Shown piece after piece: positions 1 through 7,007 of a stretch of DNA of 7,047 bases. Within the stretch, counting starts at the first letter, position 1, and every line of letters begins with the position of its first letter. The DNA lies in NCBI GenBank assembly GCA_031273585.1, contig JAISRP010000336.1:1-7047 (forward strand), given 5' to 3'. Source of the DNA: Synergistaceae bacterium. GTDB taxonomy: Bacteria > Synergistota > Synergistia > Synergistales > Synergistaceae. The notes under the pieces were generated by a model. The model searched no databases and was not told the origin of the DNA. It saw nothing but the letters and a program-made list of their open reading frames with translations. A program made the translations under genes and the position numbers.

Positions 1-1553
1 TCCTGTCCGGCGAGGAACTCGCCTCCCCTCCGCCATCATCACGCGATAACCGCGATGCACACGGACAATCGGGACGCGGCGACGTCTCGTTCGTATACGA
101 CCCAACCGACGACGCCAGATTCGAGCGATACGCCCGGATGATATCGGACGGAGGGGCCACGGTCGTGTCGTTTCCCCTCCACTCGGCAGCAGCGGCGTTC
201 TGGGATTTTCTGGGCAGGTCCGGGGCGCTCCCGCTTGGCGTGGAGCGTCAGGCGCTCCTGTATCCGAGGAGCGGGGCCAAGGCCGAGTGGCGGGCATGGC
301 TCCGCCTCGCGTCCGAGGACGGCATAAGGGTGGTCGTCGGCGCGCAGAGCTCGGCTATGGCCCCTCTGAGGAACGTGTCCCGCATCATCGTCGAGGACGA
401 GAGCAACAATATATGGCGCACCATGCGCCCCCCGATTTACAACGTCCGCAGTCTTCTGGCGAAGCGCGCGCTGCTGGAGGGAGCGTCCCTGGTCCTCGGC
501 GGCAGGATGCCGTCCTCCAGGGCGTACATGAGGATGGAGTCCGAGGACTTCAGGGGCGTCCGTGCCGACGCAGCCAGGAGAAATGTAATCTTAGTCGACA
601 TGAAGCTCGCGTACTCCCCCTCCGTCAAGGGCGTCTGCGACGCACTGGCCGTGAGCGAGCCCCTCGTGCGCGAGACGGACTCCGCGCTGGGGCGCGGCTC
701 GTGGGCGATATGGATCCTCGACAGAAAGGGCTACGCCGGGGAGATAATCTGTTCCGAGTGCGGCATCTCCATCCGATGCGGCATCTGCGGAGGCACTATG
801 AGGTGGGAGGCCTCGGCGGGCAGGACATCCTGCGTGGCCTGCGGCGCGCGCGGGACTGTCCCGGAAGTCTGCCCGGGCTGCTCCGGCATGCTCCTTTCCG
901 CAAAGCGCCCGGGTCTCGAGGCGCTCATCTCGCTTGCCAGGTCGGCAATGACCGTGCCGGTTCCGGTGATATCGCTGGAGGACGAGGACATCGGGCGCAG
1001 CCCGGCGCTGGACTCCCACTCGGGGCTGGCGATAGGCACCAGGGGCGCGCTGTCGCTGTGCGACTCGATGAACGTCGGGATGATCGGCTGGATAGACGCC
1101 GACGGTGAAGCGAGGTCGCAGGAGTACGACGCCAGGACCCGGGCTTACGGCCTCGTATGGGAGTCCCTCTGGCGCGGACGCTCCCCCGAAAACAGAACCG
1201 TCCTGCTCCAGACGAGGCGTCCCGGCGCAGAATGGCAGAGGGGACTCGGCGACTCGCGCCCCGACTGGCGGAGATTCTGGCGCGAGGAGATGAGGGAGAG
1301 GCGGGAGTTCACCATGCCGCCCTTTGCCTCGCTGGTAAAAATCGAGGCATCCCTCCAGGACGTAAGGACGATGGCGGGCCTCTTCGAGAGCGGCGGGTTC
1401 GAGTTCTGGATGCCGGACGAAGCGGGGGCGAAAAGGCCCTCGATATGGCTGCGGACCAGACGGATATCGGACCTCAGAAGGACGATCGAGCCATTCTTTC
1501 ACATAAGCCGCGCCAAGAGGGGCTACCCGTCAGTCACGGTGTGGCACGAGTAG
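1..1553 (+). CDS. priA: Primosomal protein N' (PriA family), 5'-truncated by window edge, helicase motifs degenerate
   Basis: PriA recognises abandoned replication forks and D-loops and starts reloading of the replicative helicase. The frame is open from base 3 with no stop, and homologous sequence runs upstream of the first ATG (138), so the start lies outside the window. Recognition rests on the PriA order of elements: a helicase-like N-terminal part with IIVEDES at 384-404; ILDRKGYA just before the zinc region; four Cys-x2-Cys pairs between 750 and 881 (CSEC, CGIC, CVAC, CPGC), the two-zinc module; GTRGALS at 1035, followed by GWIDAD; LLQTRRPG; and MPPFASL near the C-terminal domain. The ATPase motifs are eroded. 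The Walker A position (about 99-131) reads DPTDDARFERY, DEEH is EDES, SATP is RMPS (504-515), and the GRAGR region is LWRGRS (1167-1184). I infer a DNA- and partner-binding protein without helicase activity, as known for actinobacterial PriA. The stop is TAG at 1551-1553. Confidence 0.82.
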   Translation, partial: LSGEELASPPPSSRDNRDAHGQSGRGDVSFVYDPTDDARFERYARMISDGGATVVSFPLHSAAAAFWDFLGRSGALPLGVERQALLYPRSGAKAEWRAWLRLASEDGIRVVVGAQSSAMAPLRNVSRIIVEDESNNIWRTMRPPIYNVRSLLAKRALLEGASLVLGGRMPSSRAYMRMESEDFRGVRADAARRNVILVDMKLAYSPSVKGVCDALAVSEPLVRETDSALGRGSWAIWILDRKGYAGEIICSECGISIRCGICGGTMRWEASAGRTSCVACGARGTVPEVCPGCSGMLLSAKRPGLEALISLARSAMTVPVPVISLEDEDIGRSPALDSHSGLAIGTRGALSLCDSMNVGMIGWIDADGEARSQEYDARTRAYGLVWESLWRGRSPENRTVLLQTRRPGAEWQRGLGDSRPDWRRFWREEMRERREFTMPPFASLVKIEASLQDVRTMAGLFESGGFEFWMPDEAGAKRPSIWLRTRRISDLRRTIEPFFHISRAKRGYPSVTVWHE

Positions 1554-1575
1554 CACGGTGACACAAGAGCGTAAT

Positions 1576-1609
1576 CATCCTGTTATAATGAAAAGGATGT
1601 TTATGGATG
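1576..1609. promoter_or_regulatory. Cluster of three GGATG/CATCC sites around the methylase -10 box (candidate operator)
   Basis: CATCC at 1576-1580, GGATG at 1595-1599 and GGATG at 1605-1609 surround the -10 element and the predicted start of transcription. The first two form a 5-bp inverted pair flanking the -10 box with 14 bases between them; the last two are direct repeats 10 bases apart, about one helical turn. GGATG is the FokI recognition sequence, and the downstream enzyme is a FokI-type tandem methylase. The sites are directly visible; a role in control by methylation is inference. Confidence 0.35.
1581..1589 (+). promoter_or_regulatory. Extended -10 promoter element for the methylase gene
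   Basis: TGTTATAAT is an exact match to the extended -10 consensus (TG, one base, TATAAT). It lies 33 bases before the methylase ATG, in the short gap after the primosomal gene. At 17-bp spacing the -35 position (1561-1566) reads ACACAA, a poor match, so the promoter would depend on the extended -10. Transcription would start near 1596, giving a leader of about 27 bases. The placement suggests the methylase is transcribed on its own rather than by read-through from the gene before it. Confidence 0.55.
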
Positions 1610-1610
1610 C

Positions 1611-1617
1611 GAGGTGG
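1611..1617 (+). promoter_or_regulatory. Shine-Dalgarno site that fixes the methylase start at ATG 1623
   Basis: GAGGTGG lies 5 bases before ATG 1623. The alternative in-frame GTG at 1614 lies inside this sequence and would have no ribosome binding site of its own. The protein from 1623 begins MRYIGGK, which is the usual opening of Dam-like methylases, so 1623 is the better start. Confidence 0.7.
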
Positions 1618-1622
1618 TTTAT

Positions 1623-3557
1623 ATGCGCTATATAGGCGGTAAATCACAGTTGCTTGGTGATATTGAAGCGGTTATCAACAAAAACGCCTCAGGTCGCGAG
1701 AGCGTGTTTTGTGACATATTCTCCGGCACGGGTAGCGTGGCGAGATATTTTAAGCCGAGGTATGAGGTCCACTCAAACGACATACTTCATTTTTCGTATG
1801 TCATACAGAAGGCGACAATTGAGAACAACGCCAAACCGCTGTTTGATAAACTCGCTAAAATTGGTATAGATAACCCCCTCAAGTTTCTTGAAGAAACTGA
1901 CATAACCGAGCATTGCCTCTTTTTTGTCACGGAGAACTACGCCCCCAGCGAGCACTGTGAGCGCAAGTACATTTCGCGACACAACGCCGTCCGCGTGGAC
2001 TTTATACGCAATACAATAGAAGAATGGAAACAGTCCGGACTCATAGATGAGAAGGAATATTACTATCTGCTCGCCTCGCTGATTGAGGGCGTGCCGTATA
2101 TTTCAAATACCACAGGCACCTACGGCGCGTATCTGAAAAACTGGGATAAACGCGCTTTGAGGGCCTTTGAAATGGCGAGGCTTGATGTCATAGACAACGG
2201 GCGGGCAAACCATAGCTATAATGCCGATGCAAATGCCCTTATCCGTGAAATCGAGGGTGATATTCTCTATATTGACCCTCCATACAACGCACGTCAATAT
2301 GCTCCGAACTATCACTTGCTTGAAACCATATCTCGCTACGATAACCCCGAAATTCACGGCGTTACCGGTATGCGCCCATACGATGATATGAAATCCGCAT
2401 TCTGCGTTAAGTCGGAAGTGCTTGATGTATTCGAGGATTTAGTAGTCAAAGCGAAATTTTCAAATATCGTAATGAGTTACAGCACAGACGGGTTAATGAC
2501 TTCCGGACAAATTGAGAGTATTCTTAAGCGGCACGGCGTTGAGGGCAGTTATAAACGATACGATATTCCATATCGCAAGTACAAAAGCAAAATCACGGAC
2601 GAAACCAAAACCGTGCGGGAATATATTTTTTATGTTCACAAGGATATTCCCCGCTCGTCAGCATCGCTTCCCGCACAGCCAAAGTCGCATACTGCGCCGC
2701 AGGCAAAACGCACGAAATACCTCAAAAGTCCGTTAAACTACATCGGCGGAAAGTATAAGTTACTACCGCAGATTTTACCGTTATTCCCCCGACAAATCGG
2801 CACATTTGTCGACCTGTTCGCCGGTGGGTGCAATGTCGGAATAAATGTCAATGCAGAGCGTATTGTGTGCAACGACCTGAATACTAAGATTATAGATATG
2901 TTCCGCGTGTTTCAGCAGACTGATTCATCGGAAATACTCGCAAGGATTGAAAGCAATATCCGCGAATACTGCTTGTCAAAAGAGAACGAGCAAGGTTTTA
3001 TCGCGTTTCGCGATCACTATAACCGCACAGGCGACCCGATTGACCTTTATACGTTGACTTGCTATTCGTTCAATTATCAGTTCAGGTTCAATAACAACCT
3101 TGAGTATAACAACCCGTTTGGGCGCAGCCGAAGCCAGTTTTCCGAGAATATGCGCAATAGTCTGCTTTCGTTTCTCGAACGAATAAACGCGGGAAACATA
3201 GAGTTTCTTTCGACCGATTTTGAGCGATTTGACTTTTCATCTCTCGGCTATGAGGATATGGTCTATTGCGACCCGCCGTATTTGATTACAACAGGGAGTT
3301 ACAACGATGGCAACCGTGGGTTCAAAGATTGGAAAGAAACGCAAGAAACCGCTCTCTATGCGCTGTTGGATAAACTGCATAGGCAGGGCGTAAGATTCGC
3401 GCTCTCAAACGTGCTAACGCATAAGGACGTTCGCAATGAAATTCTTATTAACTGGCGCAAGAAGTATGTCGTCACGCAAATATCCAACGACTACTCCAAT
3501 TCGTGCTATAACGCCGCTAAGGGTGAGAGTACAGAAGTCTTGATCACCAACTATTGA
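1623..3557 (+). CDS. Bifunctional tandem D12-class adenine-N6 DNA methyltransferase, M.FokI-like, no nuclease partner in view
   Basis: This enzyme should transfer a methyl group from S-adenosylmethionine to the N6 of adenine in a specific DNA site, with each half acting on one strand of an asymmetric sequence. The 644 residues contain two complete Dam-like domains. Domain 1 has MRYIGGKSQLL (1-11), the AdoMet motif DIFSGTG (31-37) and the catalytic DPPY (218-221). Domain 2 has LNYIGGKYKLL (371-381), DLFAGG (397-402) and DPPY (550-553). A Pro/Ser/Ala-rich linker spans about 341-368. Both catalytic centres look intact. M.FokI, which modifies GGATG and its complement CATCC, has this architecture and, from memory, 647 residues, and domain 1 resembles it most; shared specificity is inference. 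GC content is well below that of both neighbours, and it stands between unrelated genes, suggesting horizontal acquisition. No endonuclease gene precedes or follows it here, so it is probably solitary. Other type IIS tandem methylases, with other target sites, remain possible. Confidence 0.88.
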   Translation: MRYIGGKSQLLGDIEAVINKNASGRESVFCDIFSGTGSVARYFKPRYEVHSNDILHFSYVIQKATIENNAKPLFDKLAKIGIDNPLKFLEETDITEHCLFFVTENYAPSEHCERKYISRHNAVRVDFIRNTIEEWKQSGLIDEKEYYYLLASLIEGVPYISNTTGTYGAYLKNWDKRALRAFEMARLDVIDNGRANHSYNADANALIREIEGDILYIDPPYNARQYAPNYHLLETISRYDNPEIHGVTGMRPYDDMKSAFCVKSEVLDVFEDLVVKAKFSNIVMSYSTDGLMTSGQIESILKRHGVEGSYKRYDIPYRKYKSKITDETKTVREYIFYVHKDIPRSSASLPAQPKSHTAPQAKRTKYLKSPLNYIGGKYKLLPQILPLFPRQIGTFVDLFAGGCNVGINVNAERIVCNDLNTKIIDMFRVFQQTDSSEILARIESNIREYCLSKENEQGFIAFRDHYNRTGDPIDLYTLTCYSFNYQFRFNNNLEYNNPFGRSRSQFSENMRNSLLSFLERINAGNIEFLSTDFERFDFSSLGYEDMVYCDPPYLITTGSYNDGNRGFKDWKETQETALYALLDKLHRQGVRFALSNVLTHKDVRNEILINWRKKYVVTQISNDYSNSCYNAAKGESTEVLITNY

Positions 3558-3652
3558 TTGTGAGGCATTGTATGATTTCGATTATTCAAACCGCGGCTGC
3601 AAAATTCCGTACTTCCGGTTGAGTTCAAGACCCAAGCAAATGAAACGGGGGT

Positions 3653-3672
3653 CCGGGGGACTGGTCCCCCGG
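3653..3672. repeat. Perfect GC-rich palindrome (9-bp arms, 2-base loop)
   Basis: CCGGGGGAC (3653-3661) and GTCCCCCGG (3664-3672) are exact reverse complements separated by TG. As RNA this would form a very stable hairpin on either strand. No T-run follows on the plus strand, so it is not a classic intrinsic terminator for the methylase, although it could stall polymerase or protect the 3' end of the transcript. The preceding GGGG and the following second palindrome resemble REP-like intergenic repeats found in many copies in some GC-rich genomes; one window cannot show copy number. Confidence 0.6.
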
Positions 3673-3709
3673 CGGGCGCGGGCGGCGCCCGCGGTCTTGT
3701 CCCCGCGGG
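3672..3709. repeat. Two overlapping, mutually exclusive GC-rich hairpins
   Basis: GCGGGCGC (3672-3679) pairs exactly with GCGCCCGC (3685-3692) over a 5-base loop. Independently, CCCGCGG (3688-3694) pairs exactly with CCGCGGG (3703-3709) over an 8-base loop. They share bases 3688-3692, so only one can form at a time. The first base of this pair also overlaps the end of the upstream palindrome. The shared-arm arrangement is directly visible; whether it is a switch or just part of a repeat element is unknown. Confidence 0.5.
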
Positions 3710-3716
3710 TTGGGCG

Positions 3717-3722
3717 TATAAT
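3717..3722 (+). promoter_or_regulatory. -10-like box (TATAAT), possible efflux gene promoter
   Basis: TATAAT is an exact consensus hexamer 130 bases before the permease ATG. No good -35 box is present at 16-18 bp spacing, where the sequence is the GC-rich hairpin region (GTCTTG at 17 bp). It overlaps the left arm of the 12-bp inverted repeat, as would be expected if a repressor controlled it. It is tentative because AT-rich sequence after a GC block can produce this hexamer by chance. Confidence 0.3.
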
Positions 3723-3786
3723 TCCCTTATTGTACATTTCCACATACCGCGAGTAGGGGCATGATTTTATATTGATAAGGGAGTTA
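3719..3786. repeat. 12-bp imperfect inverted repeat upstream of the efflux gene
   Basis: TAATTCCCTTAT (3719-3730) and ATAAGGGAGTTA (3775-3786) match as reverse complements with one mismatch, which would be a G-U pair in RNA. The arms are 44 bases apart. This could be a pair of half-sites for a looping or dimeric regulator of the efflux gene, the base of a structured leader, or the ends of a small decayed element. No regulator gene is in the window to connect it to. Confidence 0.4.
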
Positions 3787-3836
3787 CCTCGGCAAAATCC
3801 AAATCGTGATTTGTCGTCTGTAAAAATACTAAATTT

Positions 3837-3844
3837 AAAGGATG
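3837..3844 (+). promoter_or_regulatory. Shine-Dalgarno site of the efflux permease
   Basis: AAAGGATG at 3837-3844 contains AAGGA, about 9 bases before ATG 3852, and supports that start. It also happens to contain a GGATG sequence (3840-3844). Confidence 0.6.
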
Positions 3845-3851
3845 GCTTAAT

Positions 3852-6800
3852 ATGAAGATCATTGACGTATCCCTGCGCCGCCCTGTGACGGTTCTCATCC
3901 TGACTATAGCGATTCTCGTGTTTGGGGCTTACTCCTACATGAACATGGGCATCGAGCGAATGCCTAACGTCGAGTTTCCGATAGTCGTGGTCAGGACGAC
4001 GATGGAGGGGGCGAGCCCCGCCATCATAGACAACGACGTGACCGACGTTCTGGAGGCCAGGATAAACACCATAGAGGGCATCAAGAACATCTCCTCCAGC
4101 AGCTACGAGGGTCGGTCCGTCATAGTGGTCGAGTTCGACCTCGACAGAAACGTGGACTTCGCGGCGGCCGACGTCCGAGGCAAGGTCAGCATGGCGACCG
4201 GGCAGCTCCCTGACGAGTGCGACGATCCTCAGGTCGACAAGTTCGACCCGGCCAACTTCCCGATCATGAACATCGCGGTCCGCAACGACGGGCGCACGGA
4301 CAGAAAATCCCTCGTGAGGTACGTGGACAACATCCTGACCGAGCGCCTGCAGACCATAAAGGGGGTCGGCGGCGTCCAGCTGGCCGGGTTCCGCGACAGG
4401 GAGATCCGAATCTGGCTCAACACCGACAGCCTCGAGGCGTTCGGGCTCACGACGAAGGACATAAAGGACGCGGTTTACAACAGGCACGTCGAGCTCCCGG
4501 CGGGCCGCATCGAGACTGGCACGAGGGAGTATGGGATCCGGCTCGAGGGCGAGTACCGCTCGGTGGCCGAGCTCTCCTACGTGCCGGTCGCCTATCGCAA
4601 CGGGGCGGTGATCCGCCTGCGCGACGTAGCCCGCATAGAGGACGACTTCGCCGACAAGCGCAGCGAGTCGCTCTACGACGGCGACCCGACTATCATGGTG
4701 CAGGTGAGGAAGCAGAAGGGGGCGAACGAGGTCGCCCTGGCCCAGGAGGTCAGACGCCGCGTCGCGGAGCTGAACGACACGGCACCCAGGGGCACGACGC
4801 TCGAGATCGTGCAGGACACGTCTGAATTTATAATGAGATCTATGAACGGCGTTTTCGGCGACATACTGCTGTCCATATGCCTCACGTCGGTCATCATGTT
4901 CATATTCCTCAGGACGCTGCGGGCCACGGCTGTGGCGGTCATAACGATACCGGTCTGTCTCCTCGGAAGCCTGTCGGTGCTCTACTGGATGGGCATCACG
5001 ATAAACAACATGTCCATGATGGGAGCGTCGCTCGCGGTGGGCATGGTGGTCGACGCCACGAGCGTCGTCATGGAGAACATATCGCGCCACAGGTCCCTCG
5101 GCAAGGGGCCGATGAACGCCGCTGCCGACGGCGCGGGCGAGGTAGGGTTCGCCGTCATGGCGGGCGCCGCCACTACGCTCGCGGTTTTCATACCGGTGGC
5201 GTTCATGGGCAGCCTGATGGGGCGGTTCTTCAGCGCGTTCGGGGTCACGGTGGCCATGACGATATCCGTGTCCCTGCTGCTCTCCCTCACTCTCACCCCG
5301 TTTCTGTGCTCGCGCCTGCTCGGGCGCGAGCGCCGCGGCTTCGTCCAGGCGGCGCTGGAAGCGCCGTTTATGTGGCTAGAGCGGGCGTACAGGGTTTTGC
5401 TGGGATTTTCGGTGAAGCATCGCTTTACAGTCATTTTGACCGCGCTCCTCCTCTTCGGGGCCGGGGTGTGGTTTGCGTCGTCGCTCGGATCGGAGTTCTT
5501 CCCCAATGAGGATCAGGGCCGGCTTCGCGTGCAGATGGAGCTGCCGGCCGACTCGTCGCTGGAGGTCACCGAGAGGGTGATGGGCGAGATGATAGACGTG
5601 ATCAGGTCCGACCCGAGGGTCGCCTACACTTACGGCGTCGCCGGGAGCGGCGCCGGCGAGGAGGTCTACAAGGGCAGCCTCACGGTGGAGCTGATAGACA
5701 AAAAACGCCGCGAGAGCGCGTCCGAGGTCATGGGGGATCTCAGGCGCAAGCTGCAGGCGTTCCGCGACGTGGACATAAAGATGGGCAACTGGGGCGGTTC
5801 CGACATAACTCTCATCATACAGGGACCGACCAGCGAGTCACTGGCCGAGATAGGGGACCAGATAAAGGCCGATTTGGCCGCTGACAACCGGGGGCTCGTC
5901 GATATAACGACGGACCTCCAGATGAACAAGCCTCGCATAAATCTCGAGCTGAACCGCGCGCTGGCCGACGACCTGGGGGTCAACATCAGGGACCTCTCCG
6001 ACGAGCTCAACGCATGGTTCGGCGGCACGAAGAGCGGATCGTTCAACGAGGGCGGATACCGCTACGACATCCGCATAAGGGCCGAGAGGGACCTGAGGGA
6101 CGACCCGGAGAAGATCTACAACACGCTCGTGCGGACCCAGGGGGGCCAGGTCATCCGCGCCGACGGGCTCGTCACGGGCTACATCGCTAACGCGCCGAAC
6201 GTGATAAATCGTTTCAACAGGCAGCGTTCGCTTCAGATCGGCGCAAACGTGGACGGGATATCCCCGGGGGACGGCATCGCCATAATGGAGGAGGTATTCC
6301 GCAAGTATGCCCCGCAGGACGGTACCTACAGCATGTCCCCCTCCGGAGACTCTGAGAACATGAAGGAGAGCTTCCACTACATGTCGATCGCCCTGGTGTT
6401 TGCGATACTGCTCGTATACATCGTAATGGCGATACAGTTCGAGTCGTTCCTCCACCCCTTCACCGTCATGTTCTCGCTTCCGCTCATGACCGCGGGCTCG
6501 TTCGGGCTGCTCTACGCCATGGGGATCCGCCTGAGCGTCATGAGCTTCATGGGCGTAATCCTGCTAGTCGGCGTCGTCGTGAACAACGCGATACTCCTGG
6601 TCGACTTCATAAACCAGCTTCGCGCGAGGGGCATGAGCAAGGTCGAGGCGGTAGTGGAGGCGGGTCCGATGAGGCTGCGGGCCATATTGATGACGACTGT
6701 CTCCACGATGGTGGGCAACCTCCCCGTGGCCCTGGCCCTCTCGGAGGGCGGGGAGACGCGCCAGCCCATGTCGGTGGCCGTAATCGGAGGGCTCTTCACC

Positions 6801-7007
6801 TACACGATGCTGACGCTGCTCGTAATACCCGTCCTGTATCTGGTCTTCGACGACATCAAGGACTGGGCCTCAGGCAGGGTTCGCAGGTTCAGGGCCTGGC
6901 AGAGGCTGGGCCGGGTCAGGGCCGCATCGGGACGGACAAGCGGTCTGCCAGGGGTGTCCGGCGGGCGCGAAATACCGGGAACGGTAAGCGCAAGCAAAAT
7001 AAGATGA
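3852..7007 (+). CDS. RND-family efflux permease, HAE-1 (AcrB-like) type
   Basis: This is an inner-membrane proton/drug antiporter subunit that works as a trimer with a periplasmic adaptor and an outer-membrane channel to expel hydrophobic compounds. The 1051 residues match the family's usual length and twofold layout: TM1 about 11-29, a periplasmic loop 30-335, TM2-TM6 about 336-485, TM7 about 524-541, a second periplasmic loop to 840, then TM8-TM12 to about 999. The N-terminus (SLRRPVTV) and ERMPNVEFP (35-43) are typical. TM4 reads GMVVDATSVVMENI with the proton-carrying Asp at 401; the second Asp of AcrB is Ala402. TM10 reads NNAILLVDFINQ with Asn921 where AcrB has Lys940. Similar substitutions occur in many non-enterobacterial pumps, so this is probably active. 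The C-terminal 43 residues form an Arg-rich cytoplasmic tail. No adaptor gene precedes it, which is unusual for the family. The substrate cannot be read from sequence; a metal (CzcA-type) role is less likely. Confidence 0.93.
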   Translation: MKIIDVSLRRPVTVLILTIAILVFGAYSYMNMGIERMPNVEFPIVVVRTTMEGASPAIIDNDVTDVLEARINTIEGIKNISSSSYEGRSVIVVEFDLDRNVDFAAADVRGKVSMATGQLPDECDDPQVDKFDPANFPIMNIAVRNDGRTDRKSLVRYVDNILTERLQTIKGVGGVQLAGFRDREIRIWLNTDSLEAFGLTTKDIKDAVYNRHVELPAGRIETGTREYGIRLEGEYRSVAELSYVPVAYRNGAVIRLRDVARIEDDFADKRSESLYDGDPTIMVQVRKQKGANEVALAQEVRRRVAELNDTAPRGTTLEIVQDTSEFIMRSMNGVFGDILLSICLTSVIMFIFLRTLRATAVAVITIPVCLLGSLSVLYWMGITINNMSMMGASLAVGMVVDATSVVMENISRHRSLGKGPMNAAADGAGEVGFAVMAGAATTLAVFIPVAFMGSLMGRFFSAFGVTVAMTISVSLLLSLTLTPFLCSRLLGRERRGFVQAALEAPFMWLERAYRVLLGFSVKHRFTVILTALLLFGAGVWFASSLGSEFFPNEDQGRLRVQMELPADSSLEVTERVMGEMIDVIRSDPRVAYTYGVAGSGAGEEVYKGSLTVELIDKKRRESASEVMGDLRRKLQAFRDVDIKMGNWGGSDITLIIQGPTSESLAEIGDQIKADLAADNRGLVDITTDLQMNKPRINLELNRALADDLGVNIRDLSDELNAWFGGTKSGSFNEGGYRYDIRIRAERDLRDDPEKIYNTLVRTQGGQVIRADGLVTGYIANAPNVINRFNRQRSLQIGANVDGISPGDGIAIMEEVFRKYAPQDGTYSMSPSGDSENMKESFHYMSIALVFAILLVYIVMAIQFESFLHPFTVMFSLPLMTAGSFGLLYAMGIRLSVMSFMGVILLVGVVVNNAILLVDFINQLRARGMSKVEAVVEAGPMRLRAILMTTVSTMVGNLPVALALSEGGETRQPMSVAVIGGLFTYTMLTLLVIPVLYLVFDDIKDWASGRVRRFRAWQRLGRVRAASGRTSGLPGVSGGREIPGTVSASKIR

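Larger units (their letters stand above)
3558..3851. other. Intergenic region (294 bases) between methylase and efflux permease
   Basis: No credible gene is present. The first 90 bases are unremarkable mixed sequence. Bases 3647-3710 are extremely GC-rich and palindromic. Bases 3719-3786 hold a long-spaced inverted repeat and a -10-like box, and bases 3790-3840 are AT-rich leader. A 62-codon frame (3568-3756) runs through the palindromes; its Arg/Pro-rich product looks like chance. Confidence 0.6.

Noticed and set aside
138..140. ATG 138 as the true start of the primosomal gene
   Set aside because: The frame is open back to base 3 and the upstream residues align with the Walker A neighbourhood of PriA, so the gene is cut by the window edge.
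591..1502. 303-codon minus-strand open frame
   Set aside because: It is antisense to the PriA-like gene with low-complexity Pro/Arg/Ala composition, typical of a GC-rich shadow frame.
1535..1560. Direct repeat CACGGTG (1535-1541 and 1554-1560) as a regulatory or attachment site
   Set aside because: The first copy lies within the coding sequence, the repeat is short, and nothing else supports a function.
3568..3756. 62-codon plus-strand frame after the methylase
   Set aside because: It crosses the GC-rich palindromes, has no convincing ribosome binding site and gives an Arg/Pro-rich product with no recognisable features.
1547..3756. CGAGTAG at 1547-1553 and 3750-3756 as a target site duplication around the methylase island
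   Set aside because: A 7-base match between two stretches of a few hundred bases is expected by chance, and no inverted ends or transposase accompany it.
3582..5090. 502-codon minus-strand open frame
   Set aside because: It runs antisense across the palindromes and the 5' end of the efflux gene, is very rich in Arg/His/Asp as expected of a shadow in GC-rich DNA, and shows no domain.
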